A stretch of 64,000 nt of DNA, from positions 496,001 through 560,000 of the forward strand of contig NZ_CP049107.1 in NCBI RefSeq assembly GCF_011044255.1, in the 5' to 3' direction. Both the position numbers and the translations under genes were made by a program. The notes beneath the pieces are model-generated. The model had not been told where the DNA came from and made no database searches. It was given only the letters and a program-made list of their open reading frames with translations. Source of the DNA: Rhizorhabdus phycosphaerae. GTDB lineage: Bacteria; Pseudomonadota; Alphaproteobacteria; Sphingomonadales; Sphingomonadaceae. Of this stretch, positions 29,780-39,643 are shown piece by piece. Position 1 is the stretch's first letter. Every line of letters starts with the position of its first letter.

Positions 29780-30841
29780 TCAGTCGGCCAGTCCCAGAGC
29801 GGCGGCTATGTCGCGCCAAGCGAGCAGCTTGAAGTTCTGCGCCTGCCCGTCATTATGGCCATCCTGGGCAATGAACAAACCGCCCGGATAGCCGGGACCG
29901 AAGTCGCCGAGCATCAGGTCTATGCCGTCGGTTTCCTCGACCGATCCGACCGCTCCCTTGGCGATCCGGAAACGGCCGACATAGCTGTCGTCGCTCAACC
30001 TATAGGCCGCATAGGCATTGTCGCCCTGGCTCGACACGATGACATATCCGCCTTCGGCACCGATCGGGGCAATGGCGACACCCTCCGCATCGGCGACGAT
30101 GTTGCGCCCATCGGCGGCCGCAACCTTGACCGGGCTTGTGGCGCCGTCGGCACGGGCGTCAAAGCGCCACAGGCCGACATCCTCCTCGGCGACATAGAGC
30201 CGGCCGGTCCGGTCGTCAGCCGCGCATCCCTCGGACTGGGTGCCGAGCTTCAGCGTGCGGACGATGCGCCCGGTCGGCTGTGCCGAGCTGGCGTCGATCG
30301 CGACCTGGTTCACCGTCCCGTCCTTGAGGACGATGAAAGCGTGCAGCGTCGCGCCTTCGCGATAGAGGCAGACGCCATAGGCCTCGCCGCTGCCCGCCGG
30401 AAGCGTGCCCAGCGGGGTCAGCCTGGCCGTGGCCGTGTCGAGGCGAAACAGCGCCAGCTTCGCCTGCGTGATGTCGTTTCGGTCGCTGGCGACAACCAGA
30501 ACGCCGGCCCCGCCCGGCATCGCGATGCCGTCGCGCAGGTCGACATTGTTGACGCGGCCCGCATCGACGAAATCGCGACGCTGGCCATCGAGACCATAGA
30601 CGTAGAGGCCAGCCTTCTTGTCCGTCCCCACGATCAGGCTATCGGCCGGCGAGACCGGGTTGCGCCAGATGGCGGGATCGTCCGCCGCGTCGGCATTCGA
30701 CGTGCCGACCGGCACGGTCTGTCCGCGTGCCGAGACGGAGACCGCCGGCGATGCCATGGCGATACGCTGTTCGACGGGTATCTCCCGGGCAGCGCATCCC
30801 GCGAGAAGCGGGAGCAAGAGGCCTATGCTGAAACCGCGCAT
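29780..30841 (-). CDS. Beta-propeller phytase lipoprotein
   Basis: The 353-residue protein begins MRGFSIGLLLPLLAGCAARE, a lipoprotein signal with lipobox LAGC. The mature part has the calcium/phosphate-binding motifs of beta-propeller phytases: DAADDPAIW near the start, NNVDLRDG, GEAYGVCLY, DGRNIVADAEGVAI, VSSQGDNAYAAY and ETDGIDL with DG/D-rich loops. It should cleave phytate stepwise at the cell surface or in the periplasm. Its start overlaps the stop of the TonB receptor gene by one base, so receptor and enzyme are co-translated. It converges with the AST operon at 4 bases. Confidence 0.92.
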   Translation of the reverse strand: MRGFSIGLLLPLLAGCAAREIPVEQRIAMASPAVSVSARGQTVPVGTSNADAADDPAIWRNPVSPADSLIVGTDKKAGLYVYGLDGQRRDFVDAGRVNNVDLRDGIAMPGGAGVLVVASDRNDITQAKLALFRLDTATARLTPLGTLPAGSGEAYGVCLYREGATLHAFIVLKDGTVNQVAIDASSAQPTGRIVRTLKLGTQSEGCAADDRTGRLYVAEEDVGLWRFDARADGATSPVKVAAADGRNIVADAEGVAIAPIGAEGGYVIVSSQGDNAYAAYRLSDDSYVGRFRIAKGAVGSVEETDGIDLMLGDFGPGYPGGLFIAQDGHNDGQAQNFKLLAWRDIAAALGLAD

Positions 30842-33657
30842 CAGAAGCTCGCCGTCACGCCGAACTTGGCCGTCCAGCTATATTCTTCATACTGGAGAAG
30901 CCGACGGCGATCGTCGAGATTCTGATAGGCGAAATAAGGCCGGTCGAACACGTTCACCCATTCCGCGAAAACGCGGATGTTGTCGGTGATCCGATATTTG
31001 CCGCTCAGATCAAGCTGGAAGTGGTTGGAAACATAGCGATCGGTGGTCGCATCGTCGCCGAGCTCGTCGAGATATTTGTCGCGGAAAGTGCCGGCCGCGC
31101 GCAGGCTGAGCGGCCCCTTTTCGTAGCCGAGCACGACGTTGAACGTGTGCTTGGACGAGGCAGGCAGCGGGATGCGACGCAGATCGGTAATGTCACCATC
31201 GGTGCCAACGCGGCCCTTGGCATCGGTATAGGTGTAGTTGATCTGGGTCAGCAGCCCGTCGAACGGTGCCGGGAGCGAGGTATAGGCCTGGCTGTAGCTG
31301 AACTCGAATCCCTTCACCGTTGCCTTCGGGCCATTGGCAAAGGTGGTCGCCTCGTCGAGGATCAGACCGTTATAGGCGACGTCCTGATTGACGACCTCGA
31401 CCACATAGTCCTTGATATTCTTGTAGAAAAGGCCGGCCGAAATCGCGGCGTTGCGGCCGAAATAATATTCGACGGCGAGGTCCCCGTTCCAGGCCTTGTA
31501 GGGCTTGAGCGCGGGATTGCCGAACTCGCCCTCATTGTCCTCGATGATCCCACGGGGTGCGAGCTGCGACAGCTTCGGGCGAACCAGGCTCTTATAGCCC
31601 GCCGCACGGAGCACGAGGTTGCGGACCGGCTCGTAGCGGACGGTGAAGCTCGGCAGCCAGTCGGTATAGGTCCGCTTGAAGGTCTGCGCGTCGACGAACA
31701 CGCTGTCCTCATCGACCGTGACCCCGCCGAACTCCTCGCCCTCGGCGACCAGAGTGACCTGATTGCCGCCGATGCGATTGCGGGTCCGCTCGACGCGCAC
31801 GCCACCGATCAACCGCAGCTTCGCGCTGTCCCAGCGGCCGAGCAGATAGCCGGCGGTGATGTCCTCGCGAACGCTGTAGTCGGATTCCGCGGAGGCCTGG
31901 ATCGTGTCGAGATCGTTGAGCTCGAACCCGCCGATATTATTGTCGAAGAAGCGGCGGAAGCTGCGCTTGGCCGGAACCGGATCGATCGATGCCAGCCCAT
32001 AATCCTGTTCGCCGAGGAAATCCTCGAGCGTCAGGTCGGTGGTATAGCCGTCATAGATGTCGAACTGCGCATTATAGCTCTTCTTGCGCCAGCGCTGCTT
32101 GCCGCCCGCCTGGACGGTGAAGACGCCATTCTCCATCGCGAACTCGCGCGACAGATCGCCCTTGATCGCGAATTCCTCGTCCTTCGAATCGCTCAACGTG
32201 GTCCGCTCGACCTTGTCGAACTCATATTCGGACGGGTCGAGGAAGGCCGCCTGACCGGTGGTGACGCTGTAGCCGGTGAACTTCGGACGGCTATAGTCGA
32301 AGCTGACGCCGAACTCGCCCGGATCTTCGAACTTGCGCTCAAACACGACCGGATCGATCGAGCCGTTCTCCCGCTCGCTCGATTTGGCCCAACTCGCGGA
32401 ATAGACCGCCTTCCACACGCCGGTGTCGGTTTCGCCGCCCAGCGAAAGCGTCCGGATCTTCTGCGATTCGAAGCGATCCTTAAGGTCGCGCTGGACACTG
32501 ATCTCACCATCGTCGGACAGGAAGGTCGCGCCATTGGCGGTGCTGCTGCTCGGCGCCTCGTCCATCTCGAAGGTGAGACGGCGGCGATATTCCTGATCGT
32601 CGAACTGGCTGTAGAGGCCGCGCGCGTAGAGCTTGGTGTAATCGCCGACGCGGACGTCGAACGACAGCGAGGCACTTACACGCTTCCGGGTCACGTCATA
32701 GTCGCGATATTCGACCGTGTCGGCATAGGCATTGCCGGCATCGTCGATGTCCCAGCCATCCATCTCCACATTGTCGGTCGCGAAGCGCCGGCGATAATAG
32801 GACAGACCGCCGGAAATGCCGAAATCCTCGCCGATCCGGGTCGAGAAATCGAAGCTGCCCTTGGGCGACGTCTTATCGGTCAGCTCGTTATAGCTGCCCT
32901 CGGCCGAGATCTTGTACAGATCCTTCTTGCGATCGAAGGCGCTGGTCGTCTTGATGTCGATCGAGCCGCCGATCGTGTCGGCGTCCATGTCCGGGGTCAG
33001 CGACTTCTTCACCTCGATCGATTCGATGATGTCGCTGGAAATCACGTCGAGCGCGACCGAGCGCACATCCGATTCCGGCGCCGGCAGGCGAACGCCGTTG
33101 ACGGTCGACGCGTTCAGCTCGGGATCGAGACCACGGATCGAGACGAAGCGGCCTTCGCCCTGATCGTTCAGGATGTTGATGCCCGGCAGGCGGCGCAGCG
33201 ATTCGGCGACATTCTGGTCCGGGAACTGGCCGATCGCGTCGCGGGTCAGGACGCTTTCGACGCCGTCGGCCGCGCGCTGGCGTGACAGCGTGCTCGCCTG
33301 GTTGGCAAGCTGGCCGATCACGATGATCGATCCGGCTTCATCGCCTCCCAGGGCGAGGTTGGCGCGGACGTCGCCGGTCTCGGGCACCACGACACTGCTC
33401 GTGACGGTCGCGGCGCCGACATAGCGCGCCTCGATCGTGTAAGTGCCCGCCGGCACGTCGGCGAAGACATAGCTGCCGTCACGCCCTGCCTCGGCGACCC
33501 GCTTCAGTTCGACGATGCGCACCTGTGCGCTCTCCAGAGCGCGCGTTCCCGACGCGTCCGAAACCACGCCGACGATGGTGCCGGCCATAGCAGCGCCCGA
33601 TGCCATCAGCCCGAGCGCGATGGCGGCCCGGCTCGCGCCGAACAGACCCCTGAACAT
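30841..33657 (-). CDS. TonB-dependent receptor with N-terminal carboxypeptidase-regulatory-like domain (phytase partner)
   Basis: The 938-residue outer-membrane receptor has a signal peptide (about 1-25, ending SGAAMA), a CarboxypepD_reg-like beta domain (about 26-110, GTIVGVVSDASG to AGTYTIEARYVG), a plug (LTRDAIGQFPDQNVAESLRRLPGI, then ISIRGLD-type VSIRGLDPELNASTVNGVRL), and a 22-strand barrel ending in F (KFGVTASF). The upstream AGGGAGG suits ATG 33657. One-base overlap with the phytase implies uptake of phytate or its inositol-phosphate products; the substrate is inferred from context only. The upstream 130 bases may contain a weak Pho-box-like repeat. Confidence 0.92.
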   Translation of the reverse strand: MFRGLFGASRAAIALGLMASGAAMAGTIVGVVSDASGTRALESAQVRIVELKRVAEAGRDGSYVFADVPAGTYTIEARYVGAATVTSSVVVPETGDVRANLALGGDEAGSIIVIGQLANQASTLSRQRAADGVESVLTRDAIGQFPDQNVAESLRRLPGINILNDQGEGRFVSIRGLDPELNASTVNGVRLPAPESDVRSVALDVISSDIIESIEVKKSLTPDMDADTIGGSIDIKTTSAFDRKKDLYKISAEGSYNELTDKTSPKGSFDFSTRIGEDFGISGGLSYYRRRFATDNVEMDGWDIDDAGNAYADTVEYRDYDVTRKRVSASLSFDVRVGDYTKLYARGLYSQFDDQEYRRRLTFEMDEAPSSSTANGATFLSDDGEISVQRDLKDRFESQKIRTLSLGGETDTGVWKAVYSASWAKSSERENGSIDPVVFERKFEDPGEFGVSFDYSRPKFTGYSVTTGQAAFLDPSEYEFDKVERTTLSDSKDEEFAIKGDLSREFAMENGVFTVQAGGKQRWRKKSYNAQFDIYDGYTTDLTLEDFLGEQDYGLASIDPVPAKRSFRRFFDNNIGGFELNDLDTIQASAESDYSVREDITAGYLLGRWDSAKLRLIGGVRVERTRNRIGGNQVTLVAEGEEFGGVTVDEDSVFVDAQTFKRTYTDWLPSFTVRYEPVRNLVLRAAGYKSLVRPKLSQLAPRGIIEDNEGEFGNPALKPYKAWNGDLAVEYYFGRNAAISAGLFYKNIKDYVVEVVNQDVAYNGLILDEATTFANGPKATVKGFEFSYSQAYTSLPAPFDGLLTQINYTYTDAKGRVGTDGDITDLRRIPLPASSKHTFNVVLGYEKGPLSLRAAGTFRDKYLDELGDDATTDRYVSNHFQLDLSGKYRITDNIRVFAEWVNVFDRPYFAYQNLDDRRRLLQYEEYSWTAKFGVTASF

Positions 33658-33790
33658 ATCTGCCTCCCTCGAAATCCTATGGGAGGCGCCTCTCGGCTCT
33701 CAGGGTGACGACAGCATGAAAGATGCGTTGCAGTTCGATGGCACATCCAGCGCGACGCGCAGAAAAGCGTCGCGGCGGATGCAATGAGCG

Positions 33791-35131
33791 TTACCGCGAC
33801 GGCGAAGCGCATCCCCAGCGCGAGGGTGCGGCGGCGCATGTCGAAGCATCGCCCAGATAGACATCGCCCTGCTTCATGACGAAGCTCGGCTTCTCGATCG
33901 CCCTGATGTCGGCGAGAGGATCGGCATCGACCGCGACGATATCAGCCGAGAAGCCTGGCGCGATCTGCCCGAGGGTCGTCGGCTTGCGAACGAGCGCTGC
34001 ACCCACCACGGTTGCCGACTGCAGCACCTGCATCGGCGTCATGCCGTAGCGCGCCATGATCGCTGCCTGGCGGGCATTGTCGCCATTGGGATAGACCCCG
34101 GCATCCGTGCCGTAGCTGAGCTTGATGCCCATCTTGACCGCCTTGCGGAAATTCTCGCGCTGGATGTCGCCGATGTCGCGATCCTTCTGCAGCGATTCCT
34201 CGGGCACGCCATTTTTGCGCCCTTCGGACTGGGTATATTCGGTGTTGTAGATGTCCATCGACAGGACGGTGCCGGCGGCCTTCGCCATCTTGAGGCCCTC
34301 ATCGTCGATCAGGCTCGCATGCTCGATCGAGTCCGCGCCGGCGCGGATCGCGACCTTGATGCCGTCGGCGCCGTGCGCGTGCACAGCGACGGGACGATCG
34401 TGCAGATGCGCTTCGGCGATCAGGGCATTCGCCTCTTCCTGCGTATATTGCTGCGCACCGGGCTTGTCGCCGCGCGAGAAGACACCGCCCGTGCCGCAAT
34501 ATTTGATGTGATCGGCGCCATATTTGATGTTCCGCCGGACGGCTGCGCGCACCGCGTCGGTCCCGTTGGCGACGCCCTCCCCTTCATATTTATATTCGGG
34601 AGCCAGATGGTTGTCGTCGCAATGGCCGCCAGTGATGCCCAGCGCAGGGCCCGAGGCGAAGATGTGCGGTCCGGGGATCTCGCCCGCATCGATGCCGTCG
34701 CGCAGCGCGACGTCCGAATAGCCGGACGAGCCGACGTCACGAATGGTGGTGAAGCCCGCGAGCAGCGTCTTGCGGGCATTGGCAGCACCTGTCACCGCCT
34801 GACGGGGGACCGACAGATGATAGCTTTCATAGGGACCGGTCGTAGGATCGCCCGTCACGTGGGTATGCGTATCGATCAGCCCCGGATAGACGGTCTTGCC
34901 CGACAGGTCGATCGTCGCGGCGCCGGCTGGAATCGCCGTCGAGGCCGCCGGTCCGACCGCGGTCACCTTGCCGCCGGAAACGAGAATGACCTGATCGGTC
35001 AGGACGACGCCCTTGGCCGTATCGACAAGCCGTCCAGCCTTGATCGCGACCACCCTCGCCTCCTGTGCCATGGCCGGGCCGGCCACCGAAAACAGGATTG
35101 CGGCGGCTCCGGCGAACAAGGCGTGACGCAT
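33791..35131 (-). CDS. Secreted amidohydrolase (imidazolonepropionase-like; possible dipeptidase)
   Basis: The roughly 446-residue protein has a cleavable signal peptide (ending GPAMA before QEARV). The metal-dependent TIM-barrel has HxH in GLIDTHTHV, DHIKYCGTGG (candidate carboxylated-lysine strand), HAHGADGIKVAIRAGADSIEHAS and the catalytic aspartate in YGTDAGVYP. This subgroup includes characterised Xaa-Pro and Xaa-Arg/Lys dipeptidases. ATG 35131 has AGGGAG 7 bases upstream (35134 is also possible). It diverges from the sulfotransferase/TonB receptor/permease operon, which suggests peptide use; that link is inferred. Confidence 0.88.
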   Translation of the reverse strand: MRHALFAGAAAILFSVAGPAMAQEARVVAIKAGRLVDTAKGVVLTDQVILVSGGKVTAVGPAASTAIPAGAATIDLSGKTVYPGLIDTHTHVTGDPTTGPYESYHLSVPRQAVTGAANARKTLLAGFTTIRDVGSSGYSDVALRDGIDAGEIPGPHIFASGPALGITGGHCDDNHLAPEYKYEGEGVANGTDAVRAAVRRNIKYGADHIKYCGTGGVFSRGDKPGAQQYTQEEANALIAEAHLHDRPVAVHAHGADGIKVAIRAGADSIEHASLIDDEGLKMAKAAGTVLSMDIYNTEYTQSEGRKNGVPEESLQKDRDIGDIQRENFRKAVKMGIKLSYGTDAGVYPNGDNARQAAIMARYGMTPMQVLQSATVVGAALVRKPTTLGQIAPGFSADIVAVDADPLADIRAIEKPSFVMKQGDVYLGDASTCAAAPSRWGCASPSR

Positions 35132-35268
35132 CATCGATCTCCCTGACTGTGTCTTTTGCATCACGGCCTTGTGCGGCGACGAACGGCGTTCCGCAACAGC
35201 TAACATCCTTGTTGACACTCTCCCTGCACCGGTTTCTTCTGTGCTCTCCAAAGCTTGCGGGGCAGTGC

Positions 35269-37179
35269 GTGGGTTCAGGGGCCACAGCGACGACGTCCAG
35301 TCTCGAAACGGCGCTGGGTCATGCCCGCAGCATGCTCGCCGACGCGCCTGAAATGGCAGCCGATCAGGCACGCGAAATATTGAAGGTCATTCCGCGTCAA
35401 CCCGACGCCCTTCTGTTGCTTGCCCAGGCCTGCCAGCGCGCCGGGGATCCCGCAGCCGCCCTCGCCGCGGCTCATAAACTCGTAGCCCTTGTGCCGAACC
35501 ATGCGCCCGGCTGGCGGATGATTGCCGATCTCCACCGGGCCGCCGGTGATGACGCGGCGGCGCAGGCTGCCACCGCACGCGAACTTGCAGCGGCAGCGAC
35601 CGATCCGCGCCTCATCGAGGCCGGCCACGCTCTCGTCACCAACGACATTCCCACGGCTGAGGCCCTCCTGCGCCAGACGCTGCGCGAACGCCCCACCGAC
35701 ATCGCCGCGATCCGGATGCTGGCCGAAGTCGCCGGCCGTATCGGACGCTATCGCGATGCCGAGACATTGCTCCGGCGCGCGCTCGAACTCGCACCCGAGT
35801 TCGATGCTGCGCGCCATAATCTCGCGCTGATCCTGTTTCGCCAGGCGAGGCCTGCCGACGCGGCGGTCGAAGTCGACCGGCTGCTGGACAAGAATCCTGC
35901 CGACCGTGCCGCGCTCAACCTGCGGGCGGCGGTGCTCGCGCAACTGGGCGAGCATGACCGTTCGATCGCGCTGTACGAGCAACTCCTTGCCGAACATGAC
36001 GGCCATCCCTGGCTCTGGCTGAGCCATGGCCATGGCCTCAAGACCGTCGGGCGCACGCCGGAAGCCATAGCCGCCTATCGCCGCGCCGTCGCCCTGCGGC
36101 CGGAAACCGGCGAGGCTTGGTGGAGCCTTGCCAATCTCAAGACTTTCCGCTTCGACGATGCCGACATCGCCGCGATGAAGGCCGCGCTCGCCTCGCCTGC
36201 ACTGCGTCCCGAAGACCGCGCCCAGCTGGATTTCGCGCTTGGCAAGGCGCATGAGGATCGCGGCGAGGACGGGCCTGCGTTCGACCATTATCTGGCCGGC
36301 AACACGCTCCGCCGACGCATGGTCCCCTATCGCGCCGAAGAGACCAGCGAGCAGGTCGACCGGTCCGTCGCCTTCTTCACGCCGGCGTTCTTCGCCGAAC
36401 GCGCGGGTTGGGGTTGCGATGCGCAGGACCCGATCTTCATCCTCGGCATGCCCCGATCGGGCTCCACCCTTCTTGAGCAGATCCTGGCCAGCCACAGCGC
36501 GGTCGAGGGAACGTCGGAGCTGCCCGATATCGGCGCGATCGCGAAACGTCTGAGCGGCCATGCGCGTCGCGGCCAAGTGTCTCTCTATCCCGAGGCGCTT
36601 GCGGAGCTGTCGCGGGACGAGGTGCGTGCGCTTGGCGAGGAATATCTAGAGCGCACCCGCGTGCAGCGCCACAGCGACCGTCCGCGCTTCATCGACAAGA
36701 TGCCCAACAACTGGGCGCATGTCGGGCTCATTCGGCTGATCCTTCCGCGCGCGACGATCATCGATACGCGACGGCACCCGCTCGGCAATTGCTGGTCGGT
36801 GTTCAAGCAGAATTTCGCGCGCGGCCAGGCCTATGGATACGACCTCGCCGATCTTGGCCGCTACCATGCCGATTATGTGCGGCTGATGGCCCATTTCGAC
36901 AGGGTGATCCGCGGCGCCGTGCACCGCGTTTTCTACGAGGACATGGTCGAGGACGCTGCGTCGGAAATCGCACGCTTGCTCGATTTTGCGAGGCTGCCCT
37001 TCGAGCCGGCCTGCCTCGAGTTTCACAAGACCCAGCGCGCGATCCGGACGCCCAGTTCGGAACAGGTCCGTCAACCGATCTTCCGCGACGCTGTCGACCA
37101 GTGGCAGCGTTTCGTCGACCGGCTTGGACCGCTGGTCGAAGCGCTCGGCAGCCTGCCGGACGACTATGGAAAGAGATAA
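35269..37179 (+). CDS. TPR-containing sulfotransferase
   Basis: The roughly 636-residue cytosolic protein has N-terminal tetratricopeptide repeats (about 10-350; repeated A-x-x-x-L-x-x-x-P units such as QPDALLLLAQACQRAGDPAAA) followed by a sulfotransferase domain. The PAPS-binding 5'-phosphosulfate loop is FILGMPRSGSTLLEQILASH at about residue 390, and the 3'-phosphate region is ATIIDTRRHPLGNCWSVFK. This type resembles tyrosylprotein sulfotransferases and is common beside TonB receptors in sphingomonads. The GTG at 35269 (VGSGATATTSSLETAL) with upstream GGGG is the most plausible start; ATG 35332 is the alternative. The TonB receptor begins 49 bases downstream. Confidence 0.85.
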   Translation: MGSGATATTSSLETALGHARSMLADAPEMAADQAREILKVIPRQPDALLLLAQACQRAGDPAAALAAAHKLVALVPNHAPGWRMIADLHRAAGDDAAAQAATARELAAAATDPRLIEAGHALVTNDIPTAEALLRQTLRERPTDIAAIRMLAEVAGRIGRYRDAETLLRRALELAPEFDAARHNLALILFRQARPADAAVEVDRLLDKNPADRAALNLRAAVLAQLGEHDRSIALYEQLLAEHDGHPWLWLSHGHGLKTVGRTPEAIAAYRRAVALRPETGEAWWSLANLKTFRFDDADIAAMKAALASPALRPEDRAQLDFALGKAHEDRGEDGPAFDHYLAGNTLRRRMVPYRAEETSEQVDRSVAFFTPAFFAERAGWGCDAQDPIFILGMPRSGSTLLEQILASHSAVEGTSELPDIGAIAKRLSGHARRGQVSLYPEALAELSRDEVRALGEEYLERTRVQRHSDRPRFIDKMPNNWAHVGLIRLILPRATIIDTRRHPLGNCWSVFKQNFARGQAYGYDLADLGRYHADYVRLMAHFDRVIRGAVHRVFYEDMVEDAASEIARLLDFARLPFEPACLEFHKTQRAIRTPSSEQVRQPIFRDAVDQWQRFVDRLGPLVEALGSLPDDYGKR

Positions 37180-37228
37180 GCAGAACAAAAAACTGATCGC
37201 AGACGAACGAAAGAAAAAGGGGTTTGCA

Positions 37229-39643
37229 ATGCGAGACTTGAACAGGAAACGGCTTCGGGGTTTTGCCGGAGCGTGCGCGGCGGTGATGGCGACGACCGCG
37301 CTTACACCGGCCTTCGCCCAAAGCGCGCCGGAATCAGCCGTCACGGATGATGGCGAAATCATCGTCACGGCGCAGAAGCGGTCGGAAAATCTACAGGACG
37401 TGCCGGTCCAGATCACCGCGCTCGGCACCGCGACGCTTGAACGCTACAATGTCTCCAGCTTTCAGGATTATCAGAAGCTGCTGACCAGCGTTAGCTTCCA
37501 GAGCTACCAGCCCGGCAGCACGACCGTCTATTTCCGTGGCGTCGCCAGCGGCGGCGACGGTAACCATTCGGGCTCGCTTCCCTCGGTCGGCGTCTATCTC
37601 GACGAGCAGCCGATCACGACGATCGGCGGTACGCTCGATGTCCACATCTATGACGTCGCGCGGATCGAGGCGCTGTCGGGGCCGCAGGGCACGCTATACG
37701 GCGCATCGTCGCAGGCCGGTACGATCCGTATCATCACCAACAAGCCCGACACAGGCGGCTTCGCCGCCGGCGCGGATGCCGAGATCAACAACGTCAAGAA
37801 AGGCGGCACCGGCGGCAAGCTCGAAGGCTATGTCAACCAGCCGATCAGCGAGAATGTCGCGATCCGCCTCGTCGGTTTCTATCAGAAGGATGCCGGGTTC
37901 ATCGACAATGTCCCCGGCACGCGCAGCTTTACCAGCGGCGTGACGATCAACAACACCGCCGATGTCGACAAGGATTATAACACGGTCGAAAGCTATGGCG
38001 GTCGCGCCGCGCTGCAGATCGATCTGGACGATGATTGGACGGTGACGCCAACCTTCCTGTACCAGAAGACCAAGGCCAAGGGCTTTTTCGGCTCGGACCA
38101 GCAGGTCGGCGACCTGCAGGTGCAGCATTTCGGCGACGAATATCGCAACGATCGGTTCTGGCAGGCCGCGCTGACGGTCGAAGGCAAGATCGCCGATTTC
38201 GACCTGACCTATGCGGCGGCCTATCTCGATCGCGAGATAAACCAGTTCAGCGACTATACCGACTATGCGGTCGCCTACGACATCCTTTACGCGCAGACCG
38301 GCGGGAGCTTCGCCAGCTATTTCACCAACAGCGCCGGCGCCTTCATCGATCCGTCGCAGCACATCCTGGGCAATGACCGCTACAAGAAGCACAGCCAAGA
38401 ACTGCGCCTTGCTTCCCCGTCGGATAAGCCGTTCCGCGTGATCGGCGGCCTGTTCTATCAGCGGCAGACCCATGCAATCCTCCAGGATTATCAGATCTTC
38501 GGGCTCGATCCGGCGACCTCGGTCAACGGTTTCCCCGGGACGATCTGGCTGACCAATCAGAAGCGCGTCGACCGCGACTATGCGGCGTTCGGTGAAGTCA
38601 GCTACGACATCACCGACAGCCTGACAGCCACTGGCGGCCTGCGTGTCTTCAAATATGACAACTCGCTCTACGGCTTCTTCGGCTTCGGCACTGGCTATAG
38701 CGGCCGCACCGGCGTGGCTGCCTGCTATCGCGACGCGAATGGGGCCTTCTTGGGCCCGATTATTGCGGGATCGCCCTGCACCAATCTTGGCGAGGTATCG
38801 GGCAACACACTCAAGCCCAAGCACGCGAAGGGCGACGGCACGACCCACCGCCTGAACCTGTCGTGGAAAGTCACGCCCGACGCGCTGGTCTATGCGACCT
38901 GGTCGCGCGGCTTCCGTCCGGGCGGCATCAACCGGCGCGCCACCGTGCCGCCTTATGGCGCCGATTATCTGACCAATTATGAGCTGGGCTGGAAGCTCAC
39001 GACGCTCGACGGTAAGCTGCGTTTCAACGGCGCAGTGTTCATGGAAGACTGGAAGAAGTTCCAGTTCTCCTATCTTGGTGCCAACAGCTTCACCGAAATC
39101 AGGAACGGGCCTGACGCCCGGATCAAAGGCATCGAGATGGATATCACCGCTCGACCGATCCAGGGCCTGACGCTGGTCGCGAGCGGAACCTATCTCGACG
39201 CCAAGACGCGCAAGAACCTTTGCGCGGCGGACGATCCCACCGGCGTCTGCGATCCGGCGACGGGCAACTCCATCTTGACCGCCAAGGGCAGCCGGCTGCC
39301 CATTACACCGAAGTTCAAGGCGACGGGCACGGCCCGCTACGACTTCACCGTCGGTGCGAACAAGGCGCACGTCCAAGGCGTCGTGACCCATGCAAGCTCG
39401 GCTTCGTCCGACCTGCGCACAGCCTTCGCCAATGCGGTTGGCCGCCTGCCTTCCTACACCACGGCCGACTTCTCCGCGGGCATGGACTTCGGCGCCATCA
39501 ACGCCGAGCTGTTCGTTACAAACGCCTTCGACAGCCGTGGCCAGACGACCCGTGCGGTGCCATGCGGCCAATGCACGATCAGGCCTTATGCCTATTTCGT
39601 TCGGCCCCAGACGATCGGTCTTCGCCTCGGCTTCGAATATTGA
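37229..39643 (+). CDS. TonB-dependent receptor (sphingomonad catabolic type)
   Basis: The 804-residue outer-membrane receptor has a signal peptide (MRDLNRKRLRGFAGACAAVM to TPAFA), the TonB-box/plug start EIIVTAQKRSENLQDVPVQI, the plug end QGTLYGASSQAGTIRIITNKP, and a barrel ending in Y (RLGFEY). The start ATG 37229 is preceded by AAAAAGGGG at good spacing; a longer frame into the sulfotransferase gene is spurious. It is sandwiched between the sulfotransferase and an amino-acid permease whose TTG start overlaps its stop, suggesting import of a peptide or amino-acid-derived substrate. Confidence 0.92.
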   Translation: MRDLNRKRLRGFAGACAAVMATTALTPAFAQSAPESAVTDDGEIIVTAQKRSENLQDVPVQITALGTATLERYNVSSFQDYQKLLTSVSFQSYQPGSTTVYFRGVASGGDGNHSGSLPSVGVYLDEQPITTIGGTLDVHIYDVARIEALSGPQGTLYGASSQAGTIRIITNKPDTGGFAAGADAEINNVKKGGTGGKLEGYVNQPISENVAIRLVGFYQKDAGFIDNVPGTRSFTSGVTINNTADVDKDYNTVESYGGRAALQIDLDDDWTVTPTFLYQKTKAKGFFGSDQQVGDLQVQHFGDEYRNDRFWQAALTVEGKIADFDLTYAAAYLDREINQFSDYTDYAVAYDILYAQTGGSFASYFTNSAGAFIDPSQHILGNDRYKKHSQELRLASPSDKPFRVIGGLFYQRQTHAILQDYQIFGLDPATSVNGFPGTIWLTNQKRVDRDYAAFGEVSYDITDSLTATGGLRVFKYDNSLYGFFGFGTGYSGRTGVAACYRDANGAFLGPIIAGSPCTNLGEVSGNTLKPKHAKGDGTTHRLNLSWKVTPDALVYATWSRGFRPGGINRRATVPPYGADYLTNYELGWKLTTLDGKLRFNGAVFMEDWKKFQFSYLGANSFTEIRNGPDARIKGIEMDITARPIQGLTLVASGTYLDAKTRKNLCAADDPTGVCDPATGNSILTAKGSRLPITPKFKATGTARYDFTVGANKAHVQGVVTHASSASSDLRTAFANAVGRLPSYTTADFSAGMDFGAINAELFVTNAFDSRGQTTRAVPCGQCTIRPYAYFVRPQTIGLRLGFEY

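Noticed and set aside
37694-39571. Minus-strand open frame of about 625 codons opposite the TonB receptor
   Set aside because: The receptor on the plus strand has signal peptide, plug and barrel; the antisense translation shows none of these features.
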